Shown here piece by piece: positions 22,913-32,135 of a stretch of DNA of 64,000 bases (the first letter of the stretch is position 1; the number at the start of each line of letters is the position of its first letter). Origin of the DNA: Anastatus disparis (taxonomy: Eukaryota; Arthropoda; Insecta; Hymenoptera; Eupelmidae); NCBI GenBank assembly GCA_017163975.1, contig JAFFSR010000362.1:3114001-3178000 (forward strand), given 5' to 3'. Under the pieces are notes generated by a model. The model made no database searches. It was given only the letters and a program-made list of their open reading frames with translations, and was not told the DNA's origin. The position numbers were made by a program, and so were the translations under genes.

Positions 22913-22928
22913 GGCCCTTTTCAGGGCC
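22913..22928 (+). terminator. Histone-type 3' stem-loop after gene B, copy 1
   Basis: GGCCCT-TTTC-AGGGCC: a perfect 6-bp stem with UUUC loop, preceded by ATAATC and followed by an A-rich tract, 16 nt after the stop codon. Matches the histone mRNA 3' element. A purine-rich AAGAACA lies about 20 nt downstream, where a U7-binding element would be expected. A canonical AATAAA-like site also lies near 22990, so polyadenylation is a possible alternative. Confidence 0.75.
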
Positions 22929-23040
22929 AAAAAAAATTCAAACATAAGAACACTCTATTCTCTTTTCTCTTTTTTCCTTTTAATATTTTTAATAAATTTT
23001 ATGTACATACATATATTTTTTTTCAGATGCAAGTTTAGGT

Positions 23041-23480
23041 ATTTTTTAAGGGGGACGTATGGTCTCAACCACTTGAAAAAATAATTTTGGTTTTATTGTA
23101 TAAATCGAAAATATATCATTTCTATGATATACATATGCACTTTTTAAGGGGACAGTATGGTGTCAACTACTTAAAAAAATAAATTTTTCTTTTTATTGCA
23201 TAAATCGAAACTATATCATTTCTATGATATACATATGCACTTTTTAAGGGGGCAGTATGGTGTCAACTACTTGGAAAAATAAATTTTTTTTTTATTGCAT
23301 AAATCGATAGTATATCATTTCTATGATATACATATACATTTTTCTAAGGGGAGTGTACCGCATGTCAGCTAAAAAAAACTTTTTTGTTTTTTATTGCACA
23401 AATCAATACTATATCATCTCTAAAATATACGTATGTATATTTTTAAGGGGAGAGTACGGTATAACTATTAGAAAAAAAAA
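23041..23480. repeat. Iteron-like array, ~100-bp units with central palindromes, copy 1
   Basis: Four to five tandem units. Each has TTTTTAAGGGGGCAGTATGG, a TCAACYACTT box, TTATTGCATAAATCGA and a palindrome TATATCAT-TTCT-ATGATATA. The last unit is degenerate. It lies between the convergent genes B and C. Copy 2 has the array with about one unit fewer. An origin or enhancer role, like viral homologous regions, is inference. Confidence 0.75.
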
Positions 23481-23867
23481 ATGAATAATTTTTTTTAAAT
23501 TGATAGTACTTTTGATTGAGCTATAAGATCATACAAATATGTTAATAATTCTTGTTTTTCCACTATTTTTTTTATTTTCCATTGAAGGAGTTTGAATTTT
23601 TTTTCTTTATTAATATATCTTATAAGTATATTTAGAATGAATTTATAGTTTTTAAATCGTTTATAAAATACGTCTTTTATTCATTCATTTATATATAAAA
23701 ATATATTTAAAATTACTTATACAACTTTTTTGTATTAGGTAAGGTAAGAACCCCATCCTTCGCTCTTAACCTGTGAGATTCTTCCCATCAATAGTTAACT
23801 TACATTGATTTTAAATCTCTCCATTTTTATTTAATTTACATTTACATTGAGAATAATCTTTCTTTAT
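23481..23867. other. AT-rich spacer between the iterons and gene C
   Basis: No coding. A hairpin-prone GAACCCCATCCTTCGCTCTT (about 23749-23768) is kept in copy 2 as TAAGAGC-N10-GCTCTTA, near the 3' end of gene C, and may take part in 3' end formation. Confidence 0.45.
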
Positions 23868-24573
23868 TTATTTTACAAAAAAATTTTTATTACAAGGACA
23901 TTCATCATCGTCGTCATCTAATACCATCATATTATTTATGCTACAATCAACTTCATCCAAGCCCGAATTGTTTGGTTTCCGGATTTCCAGAAGCCATTCT
24001 TTTAACATCTGCGCATTTTTGAATGCGCAAACGGGATTGCTACACTTATGGAGAGAACAGGTCGGAGTCTCGTCTTCCTTGGCCAGCATTGAAAGAGATG
24101 GACATCCATTATGTTCAATATTACAAATCAATCTAAAATAAAAATAAATTGTCAGAAATATATAGAAATGAAATAGAAATATATAGAAATATATAGAAAT
24201 AGAATAGAAATATATAGACAATTAATAAATAATAATAATATACTTACTTATTCCGTAATATTTCCGATATCCATTGTTTTTTTTCCTCTCCTTTGATCCA
24301 AATTTTAGTAGCATCCTCACAACATTCTTGTAAAGTATCCTCTAGCTTCTCGTAAGGAACATCTCCTGACCTTCAGGGTATACCATGCCAATATGATTCC
24401 AACCATCGATTAACACCCTTATACTGGCTCAAAAGGTATTTCCAATGATATGGTGGTTGGAAGTTGAATACCATCGGGATTGCATCATCTTCAAGAGCTA
24501 TTATAGCAACTTCCTTGAATATGAATTTATTTAAAGAGCTCTTAAAACCCTGGATGTCCACGATGTACTCCAT
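23868..24573 (-). pseudogene. Polinton gene C: spliced DIQGF-type protein (broken in copy 1)
   Basis: Two exons, 24573-24248 and 24132-23868, with a ~115-nt intron (donor GTAAGT; acceptor TAG). Product begins MEYIVDIQGFKSSLNKFIFK and has HWKYLLSQYKGVNRWLES. The second exon is Cys-rich (ICNIEHNGCPSL, CSLHKCSNPVCAFKNAQ) and ends with an acidic DDDDDECPCNK tail. Proteins with this start are common in arthropod mobile DNA, and the acidic start may mark an RNase H-like fold, but I do not know a proven function. A TGA replaces the Trp codon present in copy 2 at about 24373-24375, so this copy is a pseudogene. TATAAAAG at 24611-24618 (minus) and TCAGT 32 nt on favour the ATG at 24573 over upstream frames. 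Confidence 0.75.
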
Positions 24574-24583
24574 CTCGATTTGA

Positions 24584-24728
24584 ACTGATGCTTTATTAAA
24601 AATGTTCTTACTTTTATACACGATTGGAAAGCTTCAACGAGCCAATCACGTTCGACTTACCCCCACTATTAATCCATCGCGTGCGTTCGGAGTCTCTATA
24701 TAAACAGCTACAACCGCGAGTAGTCATC
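24584..24728. promoter_or_regulatory. Divergent promoter of gene C and PolB, copy 1
   Basis: Minus strand: TATAAAAG (24611-24618) then TCAGT (24584-24588) for gene C. Plus strand: TATATAAA (24697-24704) then TCATC (24724-24728) for PolB. About 80 bp separate the two TATA boxes. Confidence 0.65.
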
Positions 24729-24927
24729 ATTTCTCATCGAGCAACTTCGAAGAGCAACATCGAAGAGCTCATAAGTATAAAGTGATTTTGAATTATAAAA
24801 GTAATAAGTGAAAATTTTTATAAAAAGTGAATATTGTTACTGAAAAAAAGAGTGCAAAACTGAAAATTATAAGTATTTTTAAAAAGATTATAATAAGTGA
24901 TATTTACTGAGAAAATAAGTGTTAGTT

Positions 24928-27900
24928 ATGGCAGAATATTACGCAGCGAACATTAAAGAACTCTGGAAGTCTTTGCGTTATGCAGCAAGTGGTGAAGCTG
25001 ATTCTTGTGATATCAGAAGATGGTTGGACTTAGGTGAAAAAGTAATTGAAGATTTACAGCTGACATTGAATACATGAGTAATGTCGAGATTGGAGTAACA
25101 GAAGAGGGAAACATCATTAAGGCATCTCATAACAATTCGAGAGAAGCTACTTGAGTTTACAAAAAGAGGTGGTGACATTCAGGCTCATAGTGAGAGCGCA
25201 AGTGTAGAATGGAATGACTTTCAATCCGCCTTCGCTACACGAATGTTGTCAGGCATGATCACCAACCTTGGCCACCTTGATTTGGATAAATTCATAACAG
25301 ATGTTTTTTCTGTCTTCGATGAAAAAGTTAAGATTGCTCTTAGTGAACATAGGAGTATATCAGTCAACTCTAAACTTGCTGCTGAACATGATCTTCGTAA
25401 AAATAATGAAGAGATAGTTGAAGTTAAATACTTCAATACGAAGAACGTCGCCATTTTTCAAACCACTGATCTCAAAGAGTGGTTTGAAATGAACATTTTG
25501 CAACGTGTTCAGATTGCCATGAGCGAATTTCAAGAGAGAGATTCTGGCTGGACTCTCCACCAAATTTTGAGTTTGAGCATAAATATCAACAAGCTCAATG
25601 CAGTAAGAGGAAGCTCTTATACAGATTTACCAGAAGAAATAAAGAATAAAGAAGCTTGCATCAATGTTAAAAATAATGACAATAAATGTTTCAAGTGGGC
25701 AATTCTTTCGGCGCTTCACCCTCCGGCTCGCGATCCACAGCGCGTATCTAAATACCGTGCATATGAGAAAGAACTTGATTTTACCGGAATAGAATTCCCA
25801 GTATCTCCGAAGCAGATTGCAAAGTTCGAAAAGCTAAACAACATTTCCATCAATCTATTCATGTTGAAAAAACAACGTAAGTATTTCTTTTTTTATATTA
25901 AAATGATTATTGATAAAATTTAAAATATAACTTTTTTTTATTGGTAATAAATTTGATGTTTCACCATGCCATGTTACTGCTGAGAAAAAAGAGAGGCATA
26001 TTAATTTATTACTGATTCAAGATCAGTATGATGATGAAGATGAAGAAAAGAATAACGATGATGATGACTTCGACGTTGTACCAAGGAGATTTCATTACGT
26101 TTGGGTGAAATCCTTATCACGTCTTATTCGATCTCAAGTGACGAAACACAACGCAAAGACATTTATCTGTGATCGCTGTCTTCATTATTTTAGAACAGAG
26201 GATAAGTTGAAGGAACATGAAGTCGACTGTGCTTCATTAAACAAGTGTAAAATCAAGCTTCCTTCAACAAAAGATAATATTCTGAAGTTCGAGAACCACA
26301 AGCGTAATGAAAGAGTGCCTTTTGTCATATACGCGGATTTTGAAAGTCTATTGAAACCAGTGCGACATGTTCAAGCTTTTCAAGAGCATCAGGCTTATAG
26401 TATTGGCTACTACATCAAATGTAGTTTCAATAATGCTTATTCCGAGTATAAGTGCTACAGACAAGCAAGAAACGAAGATCAAACTCCAGCAGAATGGTTT
26501 GTAGCAGAACTGGAGTCATTGCGGAATAAGTTGGAAGAAACCTATGCCAATCCTAAGCCCTTAGATCTTTCAACAGTTTGCAAAATTTGTCGAAAGATTT
26601 TCAAACCTCAGGATGTTAAAGTTCGTGATCATTGTCATCTGACTGGAAGGTAAGTTTTTATATATTAAAAAATTATTTTAACAAATAACTTGACATTAAT
26701 CAATATTTTATTTTTCAGATATCGAGGAGCAGCTCACCAGTCATGTAATATCAATTATAAGGACTCTAGATTCATACCAGTGATTTTCCACAATCTCACT
26801 GGTTATATTTCTCATTTCATAATCAAGGAAATCGCCACCGCTACAAATTTAAAGGGTCGAGTAAGCCTGATTCCTGAGAATAAGGAACGATATATTTCAT
26901 TCGTCAAGTATATCGATGGAAGCGAGATAAACTTTAGGTTTATTGATTCCTTCCGCTTCATGCCATCTTCTCTCGAGAAGTTAGCATCATACTTAAGCGA
27001 ATTAAATATCGTTGAGAAAGAATTCCAGGCTGATGGATATAGCGCTAAGCAAATGGAATTATTAAAACGCAAAGGAGTCTTTCTCTACGACTATCTGGAT
27101 TGCTCTAAAAAGCTTGAGGACGTTTTTCTCCCCTGCAAAGAAGCATTCTACAGCGAGCTAACAGATAGTGACATCACCGATAGTGAGTTCGACCATGCTG
27201 AGAATGTTTGGAAGACATTCAACATCGAGACATTAGGAGAGTACTCGGATCTTTATCTGAAAACCGATGTACTTCTTCTAGCAGATATATTCGAGAACTT
27301 CCGCTCGACATTTATCGAAGCTTATGGTCTGGATCCTGCTCACTACTACACCACTCCTGGCCTCACTTGGGACGCCATGCTCAAGCACACAGGAGTAGAG
27401 CTGGAACTCCTCACAGACATAGATATGCTTATGTTTATAGAAAGAGGAATCAGGGGTGGTGTGAGCCAGTGTTGTAATCGCTATGCTAAAGCGAACAATG
27501 AATACATGGGTAATGATTGGATTCTCGATGAAGAGTCAAAGTACTTGATGTACTACGATGTTAACAACCTCTATGGTTGGGCAATGACCCAATCATTACC
27601 ATACTGAGGTTTTGAATAGGTACGAAAACCCGAGAATGGTCAATGTCATGGTTAAAATAAAAACAATACTTATGTCGACTGAATAATCAATAGGATGATA
27701 AATATTTCCATCAGTCTTACAGTCAATTTAAAATCTATATAATAAAATAATTAAATAAATATGGACAGTCAGACTGCCCTTGTTTATAATCACCCCCGTA
27801 GAATAACCTGAAATAAAAACTTCAAAATTAACTGGAAAGAAACCTGAAAATAAATAAAATTGGTAAAGCACAATCTGACTGTCCCCCACGACCAAAAAAC

Positions 27901-29236
27901 CTTTCTTGGATTGTGATCTTGTATAATGTCCAACGTTTCGAGCACGCTACTGCTCATCCTCAAGGACTGAACTCCTCTCGCCGCACGACTCCCAATTTAT
28001 ACCTAAAAAATTATTTGAATATCCCCTCCACCATCAATGTCATGGTTGTTGACGACGAAAGTCCCATCAGCTACATATTGGAAGTCGATCTCGAGTATCC
28101 TGAATCTCTCCACGATGCTCACAAGGACTTACCTCTTTGCCCAGAACATGCGGCTGCTCCAGGATCCTAACAAGTCAAGCTGATGATCACACTTTCCAAG
28201 AAAGAGCGTTATGTCATTCATGACTGTGTTCTGAAACAGGCTCTCAGTAATGGTTTGATTCTCACCAAGATTCATAGAGCTTTACGTTTCGAGCAGAAGC
28301 CCTGGCTCAAGTCGTATGTAGACCTCAACACCGAGAAGCGCAAACAATCTAAGAACGAGTTTGAAAAACTCTTCTTCAAGCTTCTGATGAACGCAGTCTA
28401 TGGAAAAACAATGGAGAATAAGCGCAAGCGCGTTGATGTGAAACTCATCAACAAATGGGAAGGACGCTACAAAGCTGAAGCATTAATTGCTTTCTCGCAC
28501 TGAGATCACCATTAGAAAGCCATTGTACGTCGGTCTAAGTGTTCTCGACCTCTCTAAGACTTGCGTGTATGACTTTCATTACTCATACATGCTTGATCGA
28601 CTAGGTGATAAGTGTAAGCTTCTCTACACTGACACCGATAGTCTCATATATAAAGTCAGAGGTGAAAACATGTATGAAATGATAAAGAGAGACATAGATA
28701 AGTTCGACACTTCTGATTATGTCGAGGGTAACCAATTTGGTATGCCTCGTGTTAATAAGAAGGTTATCGGCTTGATGAAAGACGAGTGCAATGGCAACAT
28801 AATGACTGAATTCATCGGCTTACGGAGTAAAATGTACAGTGTCAAGGTACAAGGCCAAGAGTCCATCGAAAAGGCCAAGGGAGTGAAATCCAACGTTGTG
28901 AAAAATGTCATCCAGTTTGAAGACTACCAGCGCTGCCTGTTTATGGGAGGAAATCTTGTCTGTCAGCAGTGCAACATCAGATCCAGACAGCACAATGTGA
29001 GGACTGAAAGACAGCGGAAGATTGCTCTCAGCTCAAATAATGATAAACGTTATCTGTTGGAAGGAAGCACGGATACGTTACCATGGGGACATCGCTCTAT
29101 ACCGCCTCCCAAGGATTCTGCGCAATGCACAGTAGCGGCGACGGTGGCTCGAGCTGTACTTGAAAGAGCTCCCGAGCCAGCTCAAGTCATTCCTTCGTCA
29201 GACGGACCACCTGCTAAGACCCAAAGAACTGAATAA
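24928..29236 (+). pseudogene. polB: Polinton protein-primed family B DNA polymerase, copy 1 (broken)
   Basis: Replicates the element. ATG at 24928. The N-terminal region is conserved in insect Polinton polymerases (LSININKLNAVRGSSY; CFKWAILSALHP). Then come a C2H2-like motif (CDRCLHYFRTEDKLKEHEVD), exonuclease motif I (YADFESLL), a treble-clef segment resembling endonuclease VII ([24 protein letters not shown]), exo III ([13 protein letters not shown]), pol motif A ([12 protein letters not shown]), B ([14 protein letters not shown]) and C (YTDTDSLIY). Introns at 25877-25943 and 26650-26718 are common to copy 2. Lesions: stops near 25076 and 25112, lost acceptor AG of intron 1, exo II Asp replaced by Ile (TGYISHF), a 380-bp insertion after motif A, a stop at 28168-28170 and a ~58-bp deletion near 28490. 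Confidence 0.93.
27654..28033 (-). mobile_element. Penelope-like retroelement fragment inserted in PolB
   Basis: 380 bp flanked by 14-bp direct repeats TCAATGTCATGGTT (27640-27653 and 28034-28047). Copy 2 has the uninterrupted site. On the minus strand it carries CTTGAGGATGAGCAGTAGCG, then TGCTC and GAAACGTTGG, a motif common at Penelope-like element ends and resembling a hammerhead ribozyme core with stem GAGCA/TGCTC. Target duplications of this length fit that class. Confidence 0.6.
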
Positions 29237-29349
29237 AGTGGTACGATTTTGATTAGTCTTTTGAACTGATTTTGAGGTAAGTCAAAGTATTTTCTTTACT
29301 CTAAAGACTATTCTTTAACAATTTTATTTATTTCTTCACTCTTTTTCAG

Positions 29350-29655
29350 ATGGATCTTTCGAAACTCAACTAGATTGCACGTGGCGACTTCTTGCTAACC
29401 AAGAAAGTCGAGGAAATAGATAAGAACCATAAGTTTATGGTTAGTGCTTTGAAATCTGTCAAGACCAGATACGGTGACAGATTTGTTGCAGATCTGGAAG
29501 ATGAGTTTCGCATATTTCTGCCATCACGCGTTTCTACTGCTTTAGAGAAGAATGATGAACTTTTCTCCAAGTTAACCGATGCCATACAACATAACAAGTT
29601 GTATATAACATACTTAGGCGAGAATAGAAGTAACATCGAGTTCTTATTCGAGTAG
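29350..29655 (+). pseudogene. Polinton small protein D, ~100 aa, unknown function
   Basis: Product begins MDLSKLN, then a TAG at 29371-29373, then continues in frame as IARGDFLLTKKVEEIDKNHK to FRIFLPSRVSTALEKND and a C-terminal LYITYLGENRSNIEFLFE. Small proteins of this kind follow PolB in insect Polintons. Size and beta-rich pattern could suit an OB-fold or single-strand-binding role, but this is unproven. The ATG lies exactly at a splice acceptor (CAG|ATGG), with a donor GTAAGT near 29276, so the 5' UTR appears to be spliced. The early TAG is present in both copies; the next in-frame Met is well downstream. Confidence 0.6.
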
Positions 29656-29903
29656 GCGCGAGGAAGTTAACGGAGAGGTATACGAGTCACAGGTGCACTT
29701 CCTACTTCGAGTTTACTCGGTGTAAGGGGTTTACAAGTGGCGATTCTTGGTTGTACCTCACAGATGGGAGCGAAGGTTGGGGCTCCCATCACTTCCTAAA
29801 ACAAAAAAAGTTTTTTTTTTTTGTTTGAAGCGATCAAGGTTAGTTAACACTCAAAGGTCAGTTTTTTAAAATTGTGTAAACGATTTTGCTCTTTATGATA
29901 CAT
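29656..29903. other. Structured spacer between convergent gene D and integrase, copy 1
   Basis: No ORF, yet very similar to 60134-60364 in copy 2. Contains a strong hairpin GATGGGAGC-N10-GCTCCCATC (29763-29790) and an outer GGAAGT/ACTTCC pairing (about 29662 and 29696). Probably the 3' UTR or processing region for the two facing genes, or a small structured RNA. Confidence 0.5.
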
Positions 29904-30820
29904 TCATTGAGCTGCAGTTTTATCGATCCAACTATTATGAGTGCTATCAAAGCCGAGCCACTTTACGTATACTTGATTCCCACGTCTCTTTAGAACCTTT
30001 TCTACAAGATAAACGTCAGGATATTCAACTTTTTGAAGTTCTTCTTCGTAAAAGCCACCAGCGATTGGTTGATCTTGATAGTCATTCAGACGGTATGTTG
30101 TCGGCTGCGTTGCTTTAACTTGTTTAATCGTGAATATTTCAGCAGACCAATCAGGTGTGTATCCTTTTTCGAATACTTGTTTCAACTTGCTGACTCGGAC
30201 CTTGTCACCGACCTTGAATTTTGCTTTTTTTTTCTCACAACTTTGCAAGCAAATCGAGCGTGAAACTGAGATTCATTTGCAACTGTAACATCTTTTGGTT
30301 TAGCACCAATCGTTCGATGTTTTGTATTGTTGTAAGATTTTATCAGATCAGGTAAAATATCGATCCATTCATAGCTACCACGTAAGCTGAACTTCATCCA
30401 CATTTTGTGTTTGAGAGTACGATTGAAGCGTTTGCAAATAGATGCTTTGAGATTACTATACGTTGAGTATAAGTTAATCTTGTATTGTTGCATAAGATTT
30501 TCAAAATTAGTATTATAAAACTCTTTGCCTTTATCTATTTGTAAATTTTTGGGTACTCGATCCTGTCGCAATATAGATTTTATCGCAGCAGAGACTTCTG
30601 CGCCAGTTTTTTGTTTAACAGAAACGGCCCATGCGTATTTGGAGAAAACATCTATAACTGTAAGCATGTATTTGTAGCCTTTATTCTCTCAAGAATAAGG
30701 TTGCATCTCTACAAGATCAGCTTGCCAAGTTTCATCTAAACCTCGCCCATCAAACTGTCGACGTGAATAGTGACGTCTGGCTGGCTTATGAAGCTCTTCT
30801 ACAACTCTTTCATGTTCCAT
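29904..30820 (-). pseudogene. Polinton retroviral-type integrase with C-terminal chromodomain, copy 1 (broken)
   Basis: Inserts the element into host DNA. N-terminal ELHKPARRHYSRRQFDGRGL, then a DDE core: first Asp in WQADLVEMQPYS, second in QIDKGKEFYN. The third acidic position, in ASICKRFNRTLKHKMW, is Lys, where relatives have Glu. A basic linker and KFKVGDKVRVSK barrel follow, then a chromodomain (VYLVEKVLKRRGNQVYVKWL ending HNSWIDKTAAQ). ATG at 30820. Lesions: TGA at 30689-30691 (Arg codon in copy 2) and a frameshift in the T9 run near 30230. TATAAAAG at 30860-30867 (minus) lies inside the end of the preceding gene; TCATT follows about 31 nt later. Confidence 0.9.
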
Positions 30821-30845
30821 GGTCACAGAGTTAATGATTGCTTAG

Positions 30846-31238
30846 TTACAGCAGACTGGCTTTTATACTCTGAATATTTGTTTTAGCATCTTGCATCCAA
30901 TTTTTAATTAACTCGTATAGACCTTCAATGTCTACATTAATTTTTTTTATCTTTTCATCATACTCATTTTTTAACTTTTGCAGTTCTAATTCTGATGCGT
31001 CAAGATCATCTCTTAATTTAGCAGTGACCATGAATATACTCTGGACTTCAGATGTAATTAAACCTTGCAGTGTATTAAAATTAACGGCTTTATTCGATTG
31101 CTGAGGAGCGGCAACATTGCATAACCTCTTATTTTCTTCATCGGAATGTCCATCTTTTGTGAGTTTATAGCCAATACCTAGAGGTCCTCGACTACCCTCG
31201 CTTCGTTTAGGATTACGTCCGAACACATCGACGCTCAT
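30846..31238 (-). CDS. Polinton coiled-coil protein, 130 aa
   Basis: Unknown but recurrent Polinton protein. It starts MSVDVFGRNPKRSEGSRGPL, a basic Gly/Pro head, then a Pro/Gln/Asn linker and a long amphipathic helix (about residues 70-120: LRDDLDASELELQKLKNEYD, KIKKINVDIEGLYELIKN) predicted as a coiled coil. A minor virion or scaffold role is a guess. No lesion in this copy; copy 2 has a stop near the C-terminus. It sits between the 276-aa gene (31-bp gap) and the integrase (25-bp gap). TATATATA at 31274-31281 (minus) overlaps the last codons of the preceding gene. Confidence 0.75.
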   Translation of the reverse strand: MSVDVFGRNPKRSEGSRGPLGIGYKLTKDGHSDEENKRLCNVAAPQQSNKAVNFNTLQGLITSEVQSIFMVTAKLRDDLDASELELQKLKNEYDEKIKKINVDIEGLYELIKNWMQDAKTNIQSIKASLL

Positions 31239-31269
31239 TTTGATAATATAACGAGTTTTAACTTGCAGC

Positions 31270-32100
31270 TTAATATATATAGCCAGCTTCACGTAACTCT
31301 TCGATAATGGAATGAATCTCGTTAGTATGACTAGGATTACCAGCTGCTTTTTCAGCAACTAACAAACGAAGTCTATCAACTAGCTCGTTTGGATCATCCC
31401 AGTAGACATAATCAAACTTTGTATTTTATCGCGCGATTTTGTATCGAGGTAACGATCCACCTTTTTTATCAGAAAATAGAGAAGCTGTAATTTCACTGAA
31501 TTTTTTACTTACATGTGAACGAATGGGTTTATCGTCTTTGTATCGTTTCTTGTGAGCCTTCGTGATTTCAAGAATTTGACGATAATTTTTCAAATCTTCA
31601 TCAGTTATTGAGTCTGAAACAGGATGTTTTTCAACGAGCAATTCTTGTAAACCTAAAGTCTTTTGAAACTTTTGACCCTCTACTTGAATATAACTTTTCT
31701 CAAAATATATCGGTGAATTACCGAGAAAAAATTGATCACCCTTTTTACGAACTCGATAAATTTTATCTATTTCTCTAAATTGTAAGTCCTCAGACAAATC
31801 TCCACTAGCAGACTCAAACAAAGATTGAGAAGAATCATTTTGCAAAGTGTCCTCCAATTCAGTATCATCATTATCTTCATCGTACTTTTCTGGTAAGGGA
31901 TCTGGCTTCAAAGTTTCGCGCCTTTTTTTACCTTCAGTGACGATTTCCATAAGTGAGTCGACGATTGGCTTAAAAGTTTCTCCAACAACCCTTTTGGTAT
32001 TTTCTTTTCCAAATTTTAACAAGTCATACTTGCGTTTAACTGCTTTACGCGATTGAATGAGTTGCTGAAGTAAAACTTTATTCTGCTTAAGGTCTACCAT
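31270..32100 (-). pseudogene. Polinton 276-aa protein with N-terminal helix and YWDDPNELVDRL C-terminus, copy 1 (one stop)
   Basis: Recurrent Polinton ORF of unknown function. N-terminal Lys/Gln-rich helix (KQNKVLLQQLIQSRKAVKRK), acidic linker (EDNDDTELEDTLQNDSS), a central globular part (GNSPIYFEKSYIQVEGQKFQ, KTLGLQELLVEKHP, LKNYRQILEITKAHKKRYKD) and C-terminal YWDDPNELVDRLRLLVAEKA ending EAGYIY. TAA at 31426-31428 replaces a Lys codon present in copy 2; reading frame continues to the normal stop at 31270-31272. ATG at 32100 matches copy 2. TATAAATA at 32156-32163 (minus) lies within the end of the ATPase gene. Probably structural, by position among virion genes. Confidence 0.75.
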
Positions 32101-32135
32101 GTTGTCGCTTTGACAATCAAACACAGATTGATGAA

